From: Pseudomonas bubulae
GTDB lineage: Bacteria; Pseudomonadota; Gammaproteobacteria; Pseudomonadales; Pseudomonadaceae
Assembly (NCBI RefSeq): GCF_037023725.1
Contig: NZ_CP146077.1
Span: 4,253,001 to 4,317,000 of the forward strand
DNA length: 64,000 nucleotides
Direction: 5' to 3'
The stretch's first letter is position 1; the number at the start of each line of letters is the position of its first letter. Shown piece by piece: positions 18,330 through 28,375 of the stretch. The translations under genes and the position numbers were made by a program. The notes beneath the pieces were generated by a model. It had not been told where the DNA came from, made no database searches, and saw only the letters and a list, made by a program, of their open reading frames with translations.

Positions 18330-20027
18330 TCACTGGCCCCACGAATCACGCAGGGTCACGGTACGGTTGAATACCGGGTGACCGGGTTTCGAGTCCTTGA
18401 TATCTGCGCAGAAGTAGCCTTCGCGCTCGAACTGGAAACGGTCTTCCGGCTGTGCATTGCCCAGCGAGGGTTCAGCACGACAACCGGTCAGTACCTGCAG
18501 CGAGTCAGGGTTGATGTTTTCCAGGAAGCCCGCGCCGTCTTCGGCCTTTTCAGGGTTCGGCGAGCGGAACAGACGATCATACAAACGCACTTCGCATTCG
18601 ACGCTGGCAGCCGCCGGCACCCAATGCACAACACCCTTGACCTTGCGACCTTCAGGGTTTTTACCCAGGGTCAGCGGATCGTACGAGCAATGCAGTTCAA
18701 CGATGTTGCCATCGGCATCCTTGATCGCTTCGTCGGCACGGATCACATAGCTGCCGCGCAAACGCACTTCGCCCGCAGGCTCAAGACGCTTGTAGCCTTT
18801 TGGCGGCTCTTCCATGAAGTCTTCACGGTCGATGTAGATTTCACGGGCAAACGGCAGCACCCGTACACCCATGTCTTCTTTCGGGTGGCAAGGCAGCTCG
18901 AGGTTTTCGACCTGACCTTCCGGGTAGTTGGTAATAATCACCTTCAATGGACGCAGCACGCACATGGCACGCGGCGCGCTGTGATCAAGGTCGTCACGGA
19001 TGCTGAATTCCAGCATGCCGAAGTCAACAACACCGTCAGAACGGTTGGTGCCGACCATGTCACAGAAATTACGAATCGATTTAGGCGTGTAACCGCGACG
19101 GCGGAAACCCGACAGCGTCGACATGCGCGGGTCATCCCAGCCGTTGACGTGCTTTTCATCGACCAGCTGCTTGAGCTTGCGCTTGCTGGTGATGGTGTAG
19201 TTGAGGTTCAGACGGCTGAACTCGTACTGACGCGGGCGCGCCGGTACTGGCAGGCTGTCCAGGAACCATTCGTACAGCGGACGATGGCTTTCGAACTCCA
19301 GGGTGCAGATCGAATGGGTGATGCCTTCAATGGCATCCGACTGACCGTGGGTGAAGTCATAGTTGGGGTAGATGCACCACTTGTCACCGGTCTGGTGGTG
19401 ATGGGCATGACGGATGCGGTACATGATCGGGTCGCGCAGGTTCATGTTCGGCGAGGCCATGTCGATCTTGGCGCGCAGCACACGCTTGCCGTCTTCAAAC
19501 TCACCGGCGGTCATGCGGGCGAACAGATCCAGGTTCTCTTCAACGCTGCGGTCGCGGAACGGGCTGTTCTTGCCGGGCTCGGTCAGGCTGCCACGGTATT
19601 CCTTGGCTTGCTCGGGCGTCAGGTCGCAGACGTAGGCCTTGCCTTCTTTGATCAGGTAAATCGCCCACTCGTGCAGTTGATCGAAGTATTGCGACGCGTA
19701 ACGCACTTCACCGGCCCACTCGAAGCCCAGCCACTTGACGTCGCTTTCGATGGCGTCGATGTATTCCTGGTCTTCTTTTGCCGGGTTGGTGTCGTCAAAA
19801 CGCAAATGCGTCACGCCGCCAAACTCTTGAGCCAGCCCAAAGTTCACACAAATGGATTTGGCATGACCGATGTGCAGATAGCCGTTTGGCTCCGGCGGAA
19901 AGCGGGTCACGATCTGTGTGTATTTACCCGAGTCTAGGTCCGCCTGAACGATTGGACGCAGGAAGTTAGCCGGGACAGCAGGGCCAGCCTTTGGATTCAG
20001 AGTGGGGTCGACAGTGGGCTTGCTCAT
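18330..20027 (-). CDS. glnS: Glutaminyl-tRNA synthetase
   Basis: This 565-residue class I synthetase charges tRNA-Gln. Motifs seen are [16 protein letters not shown] (about residues 43-58), the DDTNPAKED segment and the KMSKS-type site TSKRKL, followed by the two beta-barrel anticodon-binding domains with the family C-terminal [11 protein letters not shown]. Its N-terminus ([13 protein letters not shown]) is typical for Pseudomonas. It leads a glnS-cysS operon and is divergent from ppiB. Confidence 0.97.
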   Translation of the reverse strand: MSKPTVDPTLNPKAGPAVPANFLRPIVQADLDSGKYTQIVTRFPPEPNGYLHIGHAKSICVNFGLAQEFGGVTHLRFDDTNPAKEDQEYIDAIESDVKWLGFEWAGEVRYASQYFDQLHEWAIYLIKEGKAYVCDLTPEQAKEYRGSLTEPGKNSPFRDRSVEENLDLFARMTAGEFEDGKRVLRAKIDMASPNMNLRDPIMYRIRHAHHHQTGDKWCIYPNYDFTHGQSDAIEGITHSICTLEFESHRPLYEWFLDSLPVPARPRQYEFSRLNLNYTITSKRKLKQLVDEKHVNGWDDPRMSTLSGFRRRGYTPKSIRNFCDMVGTNRSDGVVDFGMLEFSIRDDLDHSAPRAMCVLRPLKVIITNYPEGQVENLELPCHPKEDMGVRVLPFAREIYIDREDFMEEPPKGYKRLEPAGEVRLRGSYVIRADEAIKDADGNIVELHCSYDPLTLGKNPEGRKVKGVVHWVPAAASVECEVRLYDRLFRSPNPEKAEDGAGFLENINPDSLQVLTGCRAEPSLGNAQPEDRFQFEREGYFCADIKDSKPGHPVFNRTVTLRDSWGQ

Positions 20028-20304
20028 AGGATCCTTGAACGTAACAGGGTGCGCGGCCTGGGTCGGCCGACTAAATCAAAGCGCCTATCATAGCCGATGC
20101 CGCCAAGTCACTGACAGAGCAGGTGCTCAATCAAAGCGATTGAAATGCCGGCTTTTAGTCCCCATATGGGAAAAACACCATCGAAATGCCGTGCGAGCAC
20201 GCTAAACTCCGCCCGCGGCTGTATCTACCCAGCCAGCCCGGGAGATTGAGGTGTGTTCACCCCGCTCCCCGGCCCGACGAATTCCCTGATAGAGCGATAC
20301 GACC

Positions 20305-20808
20305 ATGACCCAAGTAAAACTGAGCACCAACCACGGCGACATCGTGATCGAACTGAACGCTGAAAAAGCACCGATCACCGTAGCCAACTTCATCGAATAC
20401 GTAAAAGCCGGCCACTACGAAAACACCGTTTTCCACCGTGTAATCGGCAACTTCATGATCCAGGGCGGCGGTTTTGAGCCAGGCATGAAAGAAAAGAAAG
20501 ACAAGCGTCCAAGCATCCAGAACGAAGCCGACAACGGCCTGCCGAACGAGAAGTACACCGTGGCCATGGCTCGCACCATGGAACCGCATTCGGCTTCCGC
20601 CCAGTTCTTCATCAACGTGGCTGACAACAGCTTCCTCAACCACAGCGGCAAAACCGCTCAGGGCTGGGGCTACGCCGTATTCGGTAAAGTCGTTGCAGGC
20701 CAGGACGTAGTAGACAAGATCAAAGGCGTTGCCACCACATCCAAAGCCGGCCACCAGGACGTGCCTAAAGATGACGTGATCGTCGAGAAAGCAGAGATCA
20801 TTGAGTGA
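20305..20808 (+). CDS. ppiB: Cytoplasmic cyclophilin-type peptidyl-prolyl isomerase PpiB
   Basis: This 167-residue protein consists of one cyclophilin domain with [15 protein letters not shown] (about residues 43-57) and the [13 protein letters not shown] segment holding active-site residues. No signal peptide is present, so it is the cytoplasmic form. Its stop overlaps the start of lpxH (GTGA), showing translational coupling. Upstream, 277 bp separate it from glnS; no gene is seen there. Confidence 0.96.
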   Translation: MTQVKLSTNHGDIVIELNAEKAPITVANFIEYVKAGHYENTVFHRVIGNFMIQGGGFEPGMKEKKDKRPSIQNEADNGLPNEKYTVAMARTMEPHSASAQFFINVADNSFLNHSGKTAQGWGYAVFGKVVAGQDVVDKIKGVATTSKAGHQDVPKDDVIVEKAEIIE

Positions 20809-21542
20809 TACTGCTGATTTCAGATTTGCATCTGGAAGAGGAGCGCCCGGACATTACCCGGGCGTTTCTGGATTTCCTGACCGGGCGTGCGCGCTCGGCT
20901 CAGGCGCTCTACATCCTGGGCGACTTTTTCGAAGCCTGGATTGGCGACGATGCCATGACCCCCTATCAGCGCTCGATCTGTGCAGCGCTGCGCATCCTGA
21001 GCGAGACCGGCACGCAGATCTTTCTGATGCACGGCAACCGCGACTTTTTACTGGGCCAGGCCTTTTGTAAAGCGGCTGGCTGCACCCTGATCAAAGACCC
21101 CAGCGTGGTCGACTTCTATGGCGAACCGGTTTTGTTGATGCACGGCGACAGCCTGTGCACGCGCGACGAAGCCTATATGCGCCTGCGACGCATCCTGCGC
21201 AACCCCGTCACTTTGTGGGTCCTGCGCCACCTGCCGCTGAGCACCCGGCATAAACTGGCGCGCAAGCTGCGCAGCGAAAGCCGCGCCCAGACCCGCATGA
21301 AAGCCAACGACATCGTTGACGTGACCCCCGAGGAAGTACCCCGGATCATGGCGCACTTTGGTGTGCACACCCTGATTCACGGCCACACCCACCGCCCGGC
21401 GATACACAAACTGCAGATCGGCGAACAGACCGCCCGGCGCATTGTGCTGGGTGACTGGGACCGCCAGGGCTGGGTACTGCAAGTGGATGAGCAAGGCATG
21501 CAGCTGACGCCGTTTGATTTTGCTCCGCCTGGCGCACAGTAA
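20805..21542 (+). CDS. lpxH: UDP-2,3-diacylglucosamine diphosphatase LpxH
   Basis: This 245-residue metallophosphoesterase splits UDP-2,3-diacylglucosamine to lipid X in lipid A synthesis, at the inner membrane. The metal motifs are SDLHLE (Asp7, His9), [28 protein letters not shown] and HGHTHRP. The start codon is GTG at 20805, overlapping the ppiB stop. The ppiB-lpxH pairing is common in Gammaproteobacteria. Confidence 0.96.
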   Translation: MILLISDLHLEEERPDITRAFLDFLTGRARSAQALYILGDFFEAWIGDDAMTPYQRSICAALRILSETGTQIFLMHGNRDFLLGQAFCKAAGCTLIKDPSVVDFYGEPVLLMHGDSLCTRDEAYMRLRRILRNPVTLWVLRHLPLSTRHKLARKLRSESRAQTRMKANDIVDVTPEEVPRIMAHFGVHTLIHGHTHRPAIHKLQIGEQTARRIVLGDWDRQGWVLQVDEQGMQLTPFDFAPPGAQ

Positions 21543-21547
21543 ACTCG

Positions 21548-21631
21548 TGGGAGCGAGCCTGCTCGCGAAGGTTTCTGCACAACATCACAGATAAACCGCA
21601 TGCCGACTTTCGCGAGCAGGCTCGCTCCCAC
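21548..21631. repeat. REP pair
   Basis: Inverted REP units (GTGGGAGCGAGCCTGCTCGC at the left, its reverse complement at the right) start 6 bp after the lpxH stop and fill the gap to the convergent MFS gene. No other terminator is visible. Confidence 0.85.
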
Positions 21632-21663
21632 AAGGGACTTGCAGGGCTCCAGCCCCTCTACCT

Positions 21664-23193
21664 CTAATGCCCGCTAGTCGCCGGCCCCGCCTTGGCTATA
21701 AACGGTGGTTTCGCCAGCCACACCAGCAGAATCAAGCCCATAAACAGCCAACCCATCATGGTGAAGTAATCCACGGTGGAGAACATATAGGCCTGACTGG
21801 TCAGAATCTTGTCCATCTGTGCATAGGCGGGCGTGCTGGCGCCCCCCAGGCTTTCGAGCGTATGCCGGGTCACAGGGTCATAGGCGCTGATGCTTTCGCT
21901 CAAGTAGGCATGATGCTGATCCGCCCGGCGAATCCAGATCCAGGTGGTCAAGGACGCCGCAAAGCTGCCGCCCAGTGTGCGCAGGAAGGTCGCTAGCCCC
22001 GCGCCATCAGCAATCTGATGCGGCGGCAAATCCGACATCAAAATGGTCAAGGTCGGCATAAAGAACAGGGCCACGCCAATCCCCATGAACAGCTGCACCA
22101 TCGCGATATGCTGGAAATCCACCTCATTGGTGAACTCGGCACGCATAAAGCAGCTCAGGCCAATAGCCAAAAAGGCCAGCCCGGCCAACAGGCGCAAGTC
22201 GAATTTATTCGCGTACTTGCCCACAAAGGGCGACATCAAAACCGGCAAGATCCCGATCGGTGCCACCGCCAGACCGGCCCAGGTAGCGGTATAGCCCATC
22301 TGCGTCTGCAGCCATTGCGGCAAAATCAGGTTGATACCAAAGAACCCGGCATAACCCAACACCAGCACAATGGTGCCAATCCGGAAGTTACGGTGAGCAA
22401 ACAGGCGCAAGTTGACGATCGGATGCTTGTCTGTCATTTCCCAAATGATAAAGGCCGCCAGTGCCACTACCGATAACGCCGTGCCCGAGAGGATGAAACT
22501 GGACTCGAACCAGTCCAGATCATTGCCCTTGTCGAGCACGATCTGCAACGCACCCACACCGATGATCAAGGTGATTAGTCCCACGTAATCCATCGGTTGA
22601 CGGGTAATCACCACCGGGCGCGCCTTGAGTTGCTGGCGAACCACCATCACGGCAAAAATACCGATCGGGATATTGATAAAGAAGATCCACGGCCAACTGT
22701 AACTGTCGGTGATCCAGCCGCCCAAAATAGGCCCGGCAATCGGTGCAACCACCGTGACCATTGCCAGCAATGCCAATGCCATCCCCCGTTTTGCCGGGGG
22801 ATACACCGCAATCAGCAAAGTCTGGGTCATGGGATAAAGCGGCCCTGCCACCAACCCCTGGAGCACGCGAAACCCGACCAGCTCTGGCATCGAGGTGGAA
22901 ATACCGCACAAAAACGAGGCCAGAACGAACAGCATCGTGGCCCACAGAAACAACTTAACCTCACCAAAACGCCGGCTGAGCCAGCCGGTTAACGGCAAGG
23001 CAATCGCGTTACTGACCGCAAATGACGTAATGACCCAGGTACCCTGCTCCGAACTCACTCCAAGATTACCGGAGATGGTGGGCAAGGCGACGTTGGCGAT
23101 GGTGGTGTCCAGCACCTGCATAAAGGTCGCCAGCGACAGGCCGATCGTGGCCATTACCAGGCTGGGAGGGGAAAATGACGCGTTTGTACTCAT
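21664..23193 (-). CDS. emrB: EmrB/FarB-type multidrug MFS transporter (DHA2 family, 14 TMS)
   Basis: This 509-residue inner-membrane proton antiporter has the DHA2 hallmarks: motif LDTTIANVALPTISGNLG at residues about 28-45, the motif A region GWLSRRFGEVKLF, motif C-like GPILGGWITDSYSWPW, and hydrophobic segments consistent with 14 helices. It is the last gene of the marR-OMF-emrA-emrB operon and works with the adaptor encoded upstream and the outer membrane factor. A ribosome site AAGGA precedes ATG 23193. The substrate cannot be read from the sequence. Confidence 0.93.
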   Translation of the reverse strand: MSTNASFSPPSLVMATIGLSLATFMQVLDTTIANVALPTISGNLGVSSEQGTWVITSFAVSNAIALPLTGWLSRRFGEVKLFLWATMLFVLASFLCGISTSMPELVGFRVLQGLVAGPLYPMTQTLLIAVYPPAKRGMALALLAMVTVVAPIAGPILGGWITDSYSWPWIFFINIPIGIFAVMVVRQQLKARPVVITRQPMDYVGLITLIIGVGALQIVLDKGNDLDWFESSFILSGTALSVVALAAFIIWEMTDKHPIVNLRLFAHRNFRIGTIVLVLGYAGFFGINLILPQWLQTQMGYTATWAGLAVAPIGILPVLMSPFVGKYANKFDLRLLAGLAFLAIGLSCFMRAEFTNEVDFQHIAMVQLFMGIGVALFFMPTLTILMSDLPPHQIADGAGLATFLRTLGGSFAASLTTWIWIRRADQHHAYLSESISAYDPVTRHTLESLGGASTPAYAQMDKILTSQAYMFSTVDYFTMMGWLFMGLILLVWLAKPPFIAKAGPATSGH

Positions 23194-23256
23194 CGCAAAT
23201 CCTTTAAAACCGGGGATGCAGCCCCACCCTTGCGGCGGGGCTCATGGATTGGCGAA

Positions 23257-24462
23257 TCAGCGTTGGGCGGCCATGTCGCCAGTGCCAGCGCTGTTGCTGT
23301 CAATCAAACGCGTAATCAGGGCTTCGGCATCGACCAATTGCTGCGCATACACCGTGGTGGAGAACGAAGCTTTTTGCGGCGGTTGCTGAGCCAGAACCGG
23401 ACCACTTTGGTCACGCAGGTTGACATCCACAGTCGTCGACAAGCCGACCCGCAACGGGTGCTCGGCCAGCTCATCGGCATTGATATGAATACGCACCGGC
23501 ACACGCTGGACAATCTTGATCCAGTTGCCCGTGGCATTTTGCGCGGGCAACAGAGCAAATGCACTGCCGGTACCGGCACCGATACTGTCGATGGTGCCGC
23601 TGTATTTCACGCCGCTGCCGTAGATATCAGACTCAATATCCACCGCCTGCCCGATACGCATCTTGTGCAACTGGGTTTCCTTGAAGTTGGCATCGATCCA
23701 CAGCTGGTTAAGCGGAATGACCGCCATCAACGCCGTGCCCGGCTGAACCCGCTGGCCCAGCTGCACGGTGCGCTTGGCCACATAACCGGTGACCGGCGCA
23801 ATCAGGGTGGAACGGGCATTGGCCAGGTACGCCTGGCGCAGTTGCGCCGCTGCAGCCTTCACATCCGGGTGGTTGGCCACCGTGGTGTTATCGACCAGCG
23901 CCAGGGTGGTGTCGAGTTTTTGCTCGGCATTGCGCAAGGCGCTTTGCGCCGAAGACAGATCATCCCGGGCATGGGACAACTCTTCCTGAGAGATCGCCCC
24001 GCCTGCTGCCAGGCTTTTACGGCGGCTGTAGTTATCCTGGTTTTTCTGCACTTCAACTTTCTGCGCAGCCACCTGGGCTTTCATGCCCTTCACATCACTG
24101 AACAGGCCGCGTACCTGGCGCACGGTACGGGCCAGATTGGCTTCAGCGCTCTGCAGGCCGACCTGGGCATCGCTCGGATCGAAGTCAATCAGCACCTGCC
24201 CTTCATGCACCAGATCGCCATCATCGGCGCCGATACTCACCACCGTACCGGTGACCAACGGGGTGATTTCAACCACGTTGCCATTTACATAGGCATCGTC
24301 GGTGCTTTCATTCCAGCGACCATAGAGCTCTTCCCAGGCCCAGACACCCAGCCCGAGCAGGATGACCAAAATTGCCAGGCCGCTCAGCCAGAGCTTGCGT
24401 TTGCGCTGGCTGGCAGCGTCCTGGGGTTGTTGCGTTTCATTCGGTGTTTGCACAGTGGCCAT
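23257..24462 (-). CDS. emrA: EmrA-type membrane fusion protein (efflux adaptor)
   Basis: This 401-residue protein has a short cytoplasmic N-terminus, one membrane segment (about residues 27-46), a biotinyl-lipoyl-like domain (VLIDFDPSDAQVGL), a coiled-coil hairpin and a second lipoyl half (ARSTLIAPVTGYVAKRTV), then a beta-barrel domain. It bridges EmrB to the outer membrane channel across the periplasm. It starts 9 bp after the outer membrane factor stop. Confidence 0.93.
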   Translation of the reverse strand: MATVQTPNETQQPQDAASQRKRKLWLSGLAILVILLGLGVWAWEELYGRWNESTDDAYVNGNVVEITPLVTGTVVSIGADDGDLVHEGQVLIDFDPSDAQVGLQSAEANLARTVRQVRGLFSDVKGMKAQVAAQKVEVQKNQDNYSRRKSLAAGGAISQEELSHARDDLSSAQSALRNAEQKLDTTLALVDNTTVANHPDVKAAAAQLRQAYLANARSTLIAPVTGYVAKRTVQLGQRVQPGTALMAVIPLNQLWIDANFKETQLHKMRIGQAVDIESDIYGSGVKYSGTIDSIGAGTGSAFALLPAQNATGNWIKIVQRVPVRIHINADELAEHPLRVGLSTTVDVNLRDQSGPVLAQQPPQKASFSTTVYAQQLVDAEALITRLIDSNSAGTGDMAAQR

Positions 24463-24471
24463 GACGGGTAC

Positions 24472-25947
24472 CTAAATTATTCTGCCAGCGAGGGCTTCAG
24501 CGGGAGCGGCCGCAGCCGGATTGCCGGGCTCAAGTCCGCCGCCCAGGGCTTGCATCAGTTGAATCGAAAGGTCGATCTGCTCGGCATTCAGGCCCGCCAG
24601 CTGGCGCTGCGCCTGCAACAATTGCTGCTCGATGCTGAGCACGTCGAGGTAGTTGCCGACACCCGAGCCGTAGCGCTGCAAGACGGTATCGAACGACTCC
24701 TGAGCGATCTGGGTGGCCCGTTGCTGGGCGCTTATCTGCTGGCCCACGGCACTTAACTGCGCCAGGGTGTCACTGACATCGCCCAGGGCGCCGACCAGGA
24801 TCTTGTTGTATTGCGCCACCGCCAGATCGTAATTGGCGTCCTCTGCGTCCAGCCCGGCACGCAAACGCCCGCCATCAAAGATCGGCAGCGAAATCGCCGG
24901 GGCAATATTGAGGAAGCGACTGGCAGAACCGAACAGCGCATCACCCAGCAACGACTGGGTTCCCGCCGCTGCACTCAAATTGAGATTGGGATAAAAACGC
25001 GTCCGGGCGGCGGCAATATTCTTGCTCGCTGCCTCTACCCGCCAGCGCGCAGCCACCAGATCGGGGCGACGCCCCAGCAGTTCAGCTGGCAAGCTGCTCG
25101 GTAACGCCACGGCGCCCGGGGCGAGGGTTTTCGGGCGAGCGATATCCATCCCGCGGTCCGGCCCCTTGCCCAACAACACCGCCAGCGCGATGCGTGCACT
25201 TTTGAGTTGTTTTTCAGCATTGATCAACTGCTCCTGGGAGCTGGCCTCAAGGCTTTCGGTTTGCTGGTACTGGTAATGGCTGTCGATACCGGCTTGCAGG
25301 CGGCGCTTGCTCAGGTCCAGCATTTTACCGGTGCGTTCCAGGTCATCCCTGGCCAGGTCGCGCACGATAAAGGCATGTCCCAGGCTGCTATACCCCCGCG
25401 CTACATCGGCAGCCAGGGTCAGGCTCGCGGCCTGAGTGTCGACTTCGGCAGCGCGGGCCTGGCCCAACGCCGCTTCCCAGGCCGCACGCTGGCCACCCCA
25501 TAGGTCGAAGGTGTAATTAAATGTCAGGCTGGCGTTACGTAGCGTGTCGTAACGGCCACCCTGGCCGGTCGGATCCTGGGAACGCGACAGGCGCGAACGC
25601 GAAACATCGGCCTCGGCATCCAGGGTCGGCATGCGTGCGGCATCTGCAGCCCCGGCTGCAGCCGTTGCTTGATGGGCGCGGGCACTCGCTATTTGCATAT
25701 CAGGGCTGTCGCGCAACGCTTGTTCGATCAAGCCATCCAGCTGAGTGTCGCCCAGGCGCTTCCACCAGTCCTTTTCAGGCCATGCCGCCGGGCTGACGGC
25801 AATGCCTGCAAGGGTCCTGGCCGCTTCCAGGTTTTTCCCGTCCTGGCTCACGCCCTCGGTGTTCAGCCCGCTGTAGCTGGCACAACCGGCCAGCAGCATC
25901 GACGTAAAAACCAGGCTCAGGCCTGTACGCAGTGTCTTGTGGCTCAT
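24472..25947 (-). CDS. NodT/OprM-type outer membrane efflux lipoprotein
   Basis: This 491-residue outer membrane factor has a lipoprotein signal with lipobox LLAGC (Cys22) and two OEP repeats; PAWPEKDWWKRLGD near residue 55 and the GRRPDLVAARWRVEAA motif are typical of the RND-OMF NodT branch. It forms the outer membrane duct for the EmrAB-type pump. It overlaps the marR stop by 4 bp (ATGA), so the operon order is regulator, outer membrane factor, adaptor, transporter. Confidence 0.93.
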   Translation of the reverse strand: MSHKTLRTGLSLVFTSMLLAGCASYSGLNTEGVSQDGKNLEAARTLAGIAVSPAAWPEKDWWKRLGDTQLDGLIEQALRDSPDMQIASARAHQATAAAGAADAARMPTLDAEADVSRSRLSRSQDPTGQGGRYDTLRNASLTFNYTFDLWGGQRAAWEAALGQARAAEVDTQAASLTLAADVARGYSSLGHAFIVRDLARDDLERTGKMLDLSKRRLQAGIDSHYQYQQTESLEASSQEQLINAEKQLKSARIALAVLLGKGPDRGMDIARPKTLAPGAVALPSSLPAELLGRRPDLVAARWRVEAASKNIAAARTRFYPNLNLSAAAGTQSLLGDALFGSASRFLNIAPAISLPIFDGGRLRAGLDAEDANYDLAVAQYNKILVGALGDVSDTLAQLSAVGQQISAQQRATQIAQESFDTVLQRYGSGVGNYLDVLSIEQQLLQAQRQLAGLNAEQIDLSIQLMQALGGGLEPGNPAAAAPAEALAGRII

Positions 25948-26417
25948 TTTTCACCTAAACGCATGACAGTGATGGGATCACCCGCTGCCAACAGTATTTT
26001 CTTGAGGATCTGTTCCAGGCTTTGCAGTTCTTGCGGGCTGATGGCGCCGGCCAGCTGGTTCATCGCATCGGCACCGACCTTCGGCAGAAGGCCTGCCAGG
26101 GCCTTGCCGTCTTCGCTCAGTACCAGCCGCACCTGGCGACGGTCAGCCTCGGAACGCTGGCGCACCAGCAGGTTTTTCTGCTCAAGACGATCGAGCATGC
26201 GCGTCATCGAGCCGCTGTCCAGGCACAGATGGCGGCAAAGCTCAGCCGGAGTGTCGACGTCGAACTGGGCCATGATGATCAGCACCTTGAACTGCGCCGC
26301 GGTGATGCCGTAAGGCTCCATATGGCGGTCAATGATCTTGTCTTTGAGCATGGCCGTGCGCCCCAGGAGCAAACCCAGGGTGCAGTTTTGAAAGTTATCG
26401 GGGTGAAAATGCTTCAT
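25944..26417 (-). CDS. MarR-family transcriptional regulator of the efflux operon
   Basis: This 157-residue protein has a MarR winged helix-turn-helix: ITAAQFKVLIIMAQ and LCRHLCLDSGSMTRMLDRL (recognition region, about residues 60-80), then wing residues RSEADRRQVRL. MarR dimers bind palindromic DNA and let go on binding a ligand, commonly an aromatic acid. Two palindromic copies lie just upstream of this gene, so it probably represses its own operon, including the pump. The inducer is unknown. Confidence 0.93.
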   Translation of the reverse strand: MKHFHPDNFQNCTLGLLLGRTAMLKDKIIDRHMEPYGITAAQFKVLIIMAQFDVDTPAELCRHLCLDSGSMTRMLDRLEQKNLLVRQRSEADRRQVRLVLSEDGKALAGLLPKVGADAMNQLAGAISPQELQSLEQILKKILLAAGDPITVMRLGEK

Positions 26418-26430
26418 CAGGGCACCAGGA

Positions 26431-26476
26431 AGCTGCCTAGGCAGTAATGTTTCTAAATATTACTGTCTAGGCAGCT
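26431..26476 (-). promoter_or_regulatory. Twin palindromic operator for the MarR regulator
   Basis: Box 1 (26431-26448, AGCTGCCTAGGCAGTAAT) and box 2 (26459-26476, ATTACTGTCTAGGCAGCT) are inverted copies differing at one base. Each centres on CTGCCTAGGCAG-type dyad symmetry. Centres are 28 bp apart, close to three helical turns. Box 1 ends 14 bp upstream of the marR ATG. Confidence 0.8.
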
Positions 26477-26575
26477 AATGTCAAGCCGATTATTAGGTGG
26501 CTATCTATCTGGTTTTTCAGCGGGCACGCAAACCGGTGCCTAAGAGAGCAACTATCTAGATAATGGCGGGATTGT

Positions 26576-26661
26576 TGTGGGAGCGGGCTTGCTCGCGAGG
26601 GCATCGCCCTGCCTGCATGACAGACCGCAGCGTCTGTATCGCGAGCAAGCCCGCTCCCACA
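26576..26661. repeat. REP pair
   Basis: Inverted units TGTGGGAGCGGGCTTGCTCG and its complement lie between the divergent-side marR upstream region and the 3' end of miaE. Confidence 0.85.
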
Positions 26662-26678
26662 GTAGATCTACAGAAGAC

Positions 26679-27287
26679 TCAAGAAACTGCCGGCACACCA
26701 CTATGAAAGCGGAATTCAACATCCGGCGACTCAATCAGCTCCTGCTCCGCCGCCCTCACCCGCTCGATCACCTGGGCGATATCCTTGGCGTCGCCATACT
26801 GGTAGGCCAGCTTCAGATAACCCTGGAAATGTCGGGCCTCGCTCTTGAGCAGACCGAAGTAGAACTTGCCGAGCTCTTCGTCCAGATGCGGCACCAGCGC
26901 CTCGAAACGCTCGCAGCTGCGGGCCTCGATAAACGCCCCCACCACCAGGGTATCCACCAGTTTGACCGGCTCATGGTTGCGCACCACCTTGCGCAGCGCC
27001 GAGGCATAGCGCCCGGCCGATAGCTGGCGCAGCTCGATCTTGCGCTTTTTCATCAGACGCATGACTTGCTCGTGGTGCACCAGCTCTTCACGAGCCAGAC
27101 GCGACATCATATTGATCAGGTCAACATGGGAGTGATATTTGGCGATCAGGCTCAGCGCCGTGCTGGCGGCCTTGAACTCGCAGTTTTTGTGATCGATCAG
27201 CAGGGTTTCCTGATCAGCCAGTGCCGCTGCAATCCAGCCGTCAGGCGTTCGGCAACCCAGGAACTCATGAATTTCAGGAAGATTCAC
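26679..27287 (-). CDS. miaE: tRNA-(ms2io6A)-hydroxylase MiaE
   Basis: This 202-residue non-haem di-iron oxygenase hydroxylates the isopentenyl group of ms2i6A37 in tRNAs, an oxygen-dependent step. Ferritin-like metal motifs are visible: CEFKAASTALSL, REELVHHEQV and EARSCERFEAL/EARHFQGYLKL. I choose GTG 27287, which has GGGAG seven bases upstream and gives MNLPEIHEFLG; ATG 27305 (MSGSVRVNLPE) lacks a ribosome site and the frame runs open to 27422. It is divergent from the stress-protein gene. Confidence 0.93.
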   Translation of the reverse strand: MNLPEIHEFLGCRTPDGWIAAALADQETLLIDHKNCEFKAASTALSLIAKYHSHVDLINMMSRLAREELVHHEQVMRLMKKRKIELRQLSAGRYASALRKVVRNHEPVKLVDTLVVGAFIEARSCERFEALVPHLDEELGKFYFGLLKSEARHFQGYLKLAYQYGDAKDIAQVIERVRAAEQELIESPDVEFRFHSGVPAVS

Positions 27288-27425
27288 GCGCACACTCCCA
27301 GACATTGGGAATTGCACGGCAGACCGGCAGTGATTTGAACAATTGCTGACATGGGACTCACAAAGACTGAATTGAGGCGAGCCGGTGATTATACGGGCCC
27401 CGGCGCGCAGCACCAACGACACAAC

Positions 27426-27468
27426 TTGATATGCATCAACGCAGGTTCAACTGCCGACCAACTATAGT
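27426..27468 (+). promoter_or_regulatory. Anr/FNR-dependent promoter of the universal stress gene
   Basis: A perfect Anr/FNR box TTGAT-ATGC-ATCAA occupies 27426-27439. The -10 candidate TATAGT lies at 27463-27468. With a start point near 27474 the box centre falls near -41.5, the classical class II activator position. No good -35 is present, as expected for an activator-dependent promoter. Confidence 0.8.
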
Positions 27469-27507
27469 GAATGCACGCCTTTTCTATTACATGTGGAGTC
27501 ACCGGTC

Positions 27508-28371
27508 ATGCACAGCATTAACAGCCTGTTGGTCGTCATCGAGCCTCACCTGATGGAAAGCCTCGCACTCAAGCGGGCCAAGCACATTGCCAGTCACACC
27601 AAGGCGCATCTGCATCTATTGATCTGCGATAAAAAAAATGACCACTCAGCCCTGCTGAGCGTGCTTGAAAGCAGCCTCAAAAGCGAAGCCTACAGTGTGA
27701 GCAGCGAGCAGGCCTGGCACGAAAGCCAGCACGCCACCATTATCAAAGTGCAGCAGGCGCACAACTGCGGGCTGGTGATCAAACAGCATGTGCCCGACAA
27801 CCCGCTAAAAAAAGTCCTGCTGACCCCTGAAGACTGGAAACTGCTGCGCTATTGCCCAAGCCCGGTGCTGCTGGCCAAAACAGCACAGAGCTGGGAGCAC
27901 GGCGTGATACTGGCAGCCGTCGACGTGGGCAATAACGACCCGGAGCATATGGCCCTGCATACCAGCATTGTCGACCACGGCTTTCGCATCGCCAGCATGG
28001 CCCATGCCGAACTGCATGTGGTCAGCGCCCACCCGGCGCCAATGCTCGCAACAGTCGACGCGGTCTACCCGCTGGATACCGAGCTGGAACAGACCTACCG
28101 CGCAGAATGTAAAGTCTTCCAGCAACAATGCGAAATTGACGACAGCCGCCTGCATATTGAAGAAGGCCCGGCGGACGTGATCATTCCGCGGGTAGCCAAA
28201 AACCTGGACGCCGTGGTCACCGTGATGGGCACCGTCGCCCGTACCGGTTTTTCCGGGGCCCTGATCGGCAATACCGCCGAAGTGGTGATCGACAAGCTGG
28301 AAAGCGACATTCTGGTGCTCAAGCCCGATGACATCGTCGAGCATCTGGAGCAACTGGCGAGCAAGCTCTGA
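27508..28371 (+). CDS. Tandem-domain universal stress protein
   Basis: This 287-residue protein has two Usp domains, about residues 1-140 and 150-287. The second carries the nucleotide-binding pattern G-x2-G-x9-G-[ST] in VMGTVARTGFSGALIGNT; the first is degenerate. Such UspE-like proteins help survival under anaerobic or energy stress. The place near acnB matches the P. aeruginosa Anr-controlled usp gene PA1789, and a perfect Anr box lies upstream. ATG 27508 has GGAG nine bases before it; a GTG at 27493 overlaps that ribosome site and is less likely. Confidence 0.93.
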   Translation: MHSINSLLVVIEPHLMESLALKRAKHIASHTKAHLHLLICDKKNDHSALLSVLESSLKSEAYSVSSEQAWHESQHATIIKVQQAHNCGLVIKQHVPDNPLKKVLLTPEDWKLLRYCPSPVLLAKTAQSWEHGVILAAVDVGNNDPEHMALHTSIVDHGFRIASMAHAELHVVSAHPAPMLATVDAVYPLDTELEQTYRAECKVFQQQCEIDDSRLHIEEGPADVIIPRVAKNLDAVVTVMGTVARTGFSGALIGNTAEVVIDKLESDILVLKPDDIVEHLEQLASKL

Positions 28372-28375
28372 GCGC

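Noticed and set aside
16649..18370. Plus-strand open frame opposite cysS
   Set aside because: Antisense shadow that also runs through the folD terminator and REP pair.
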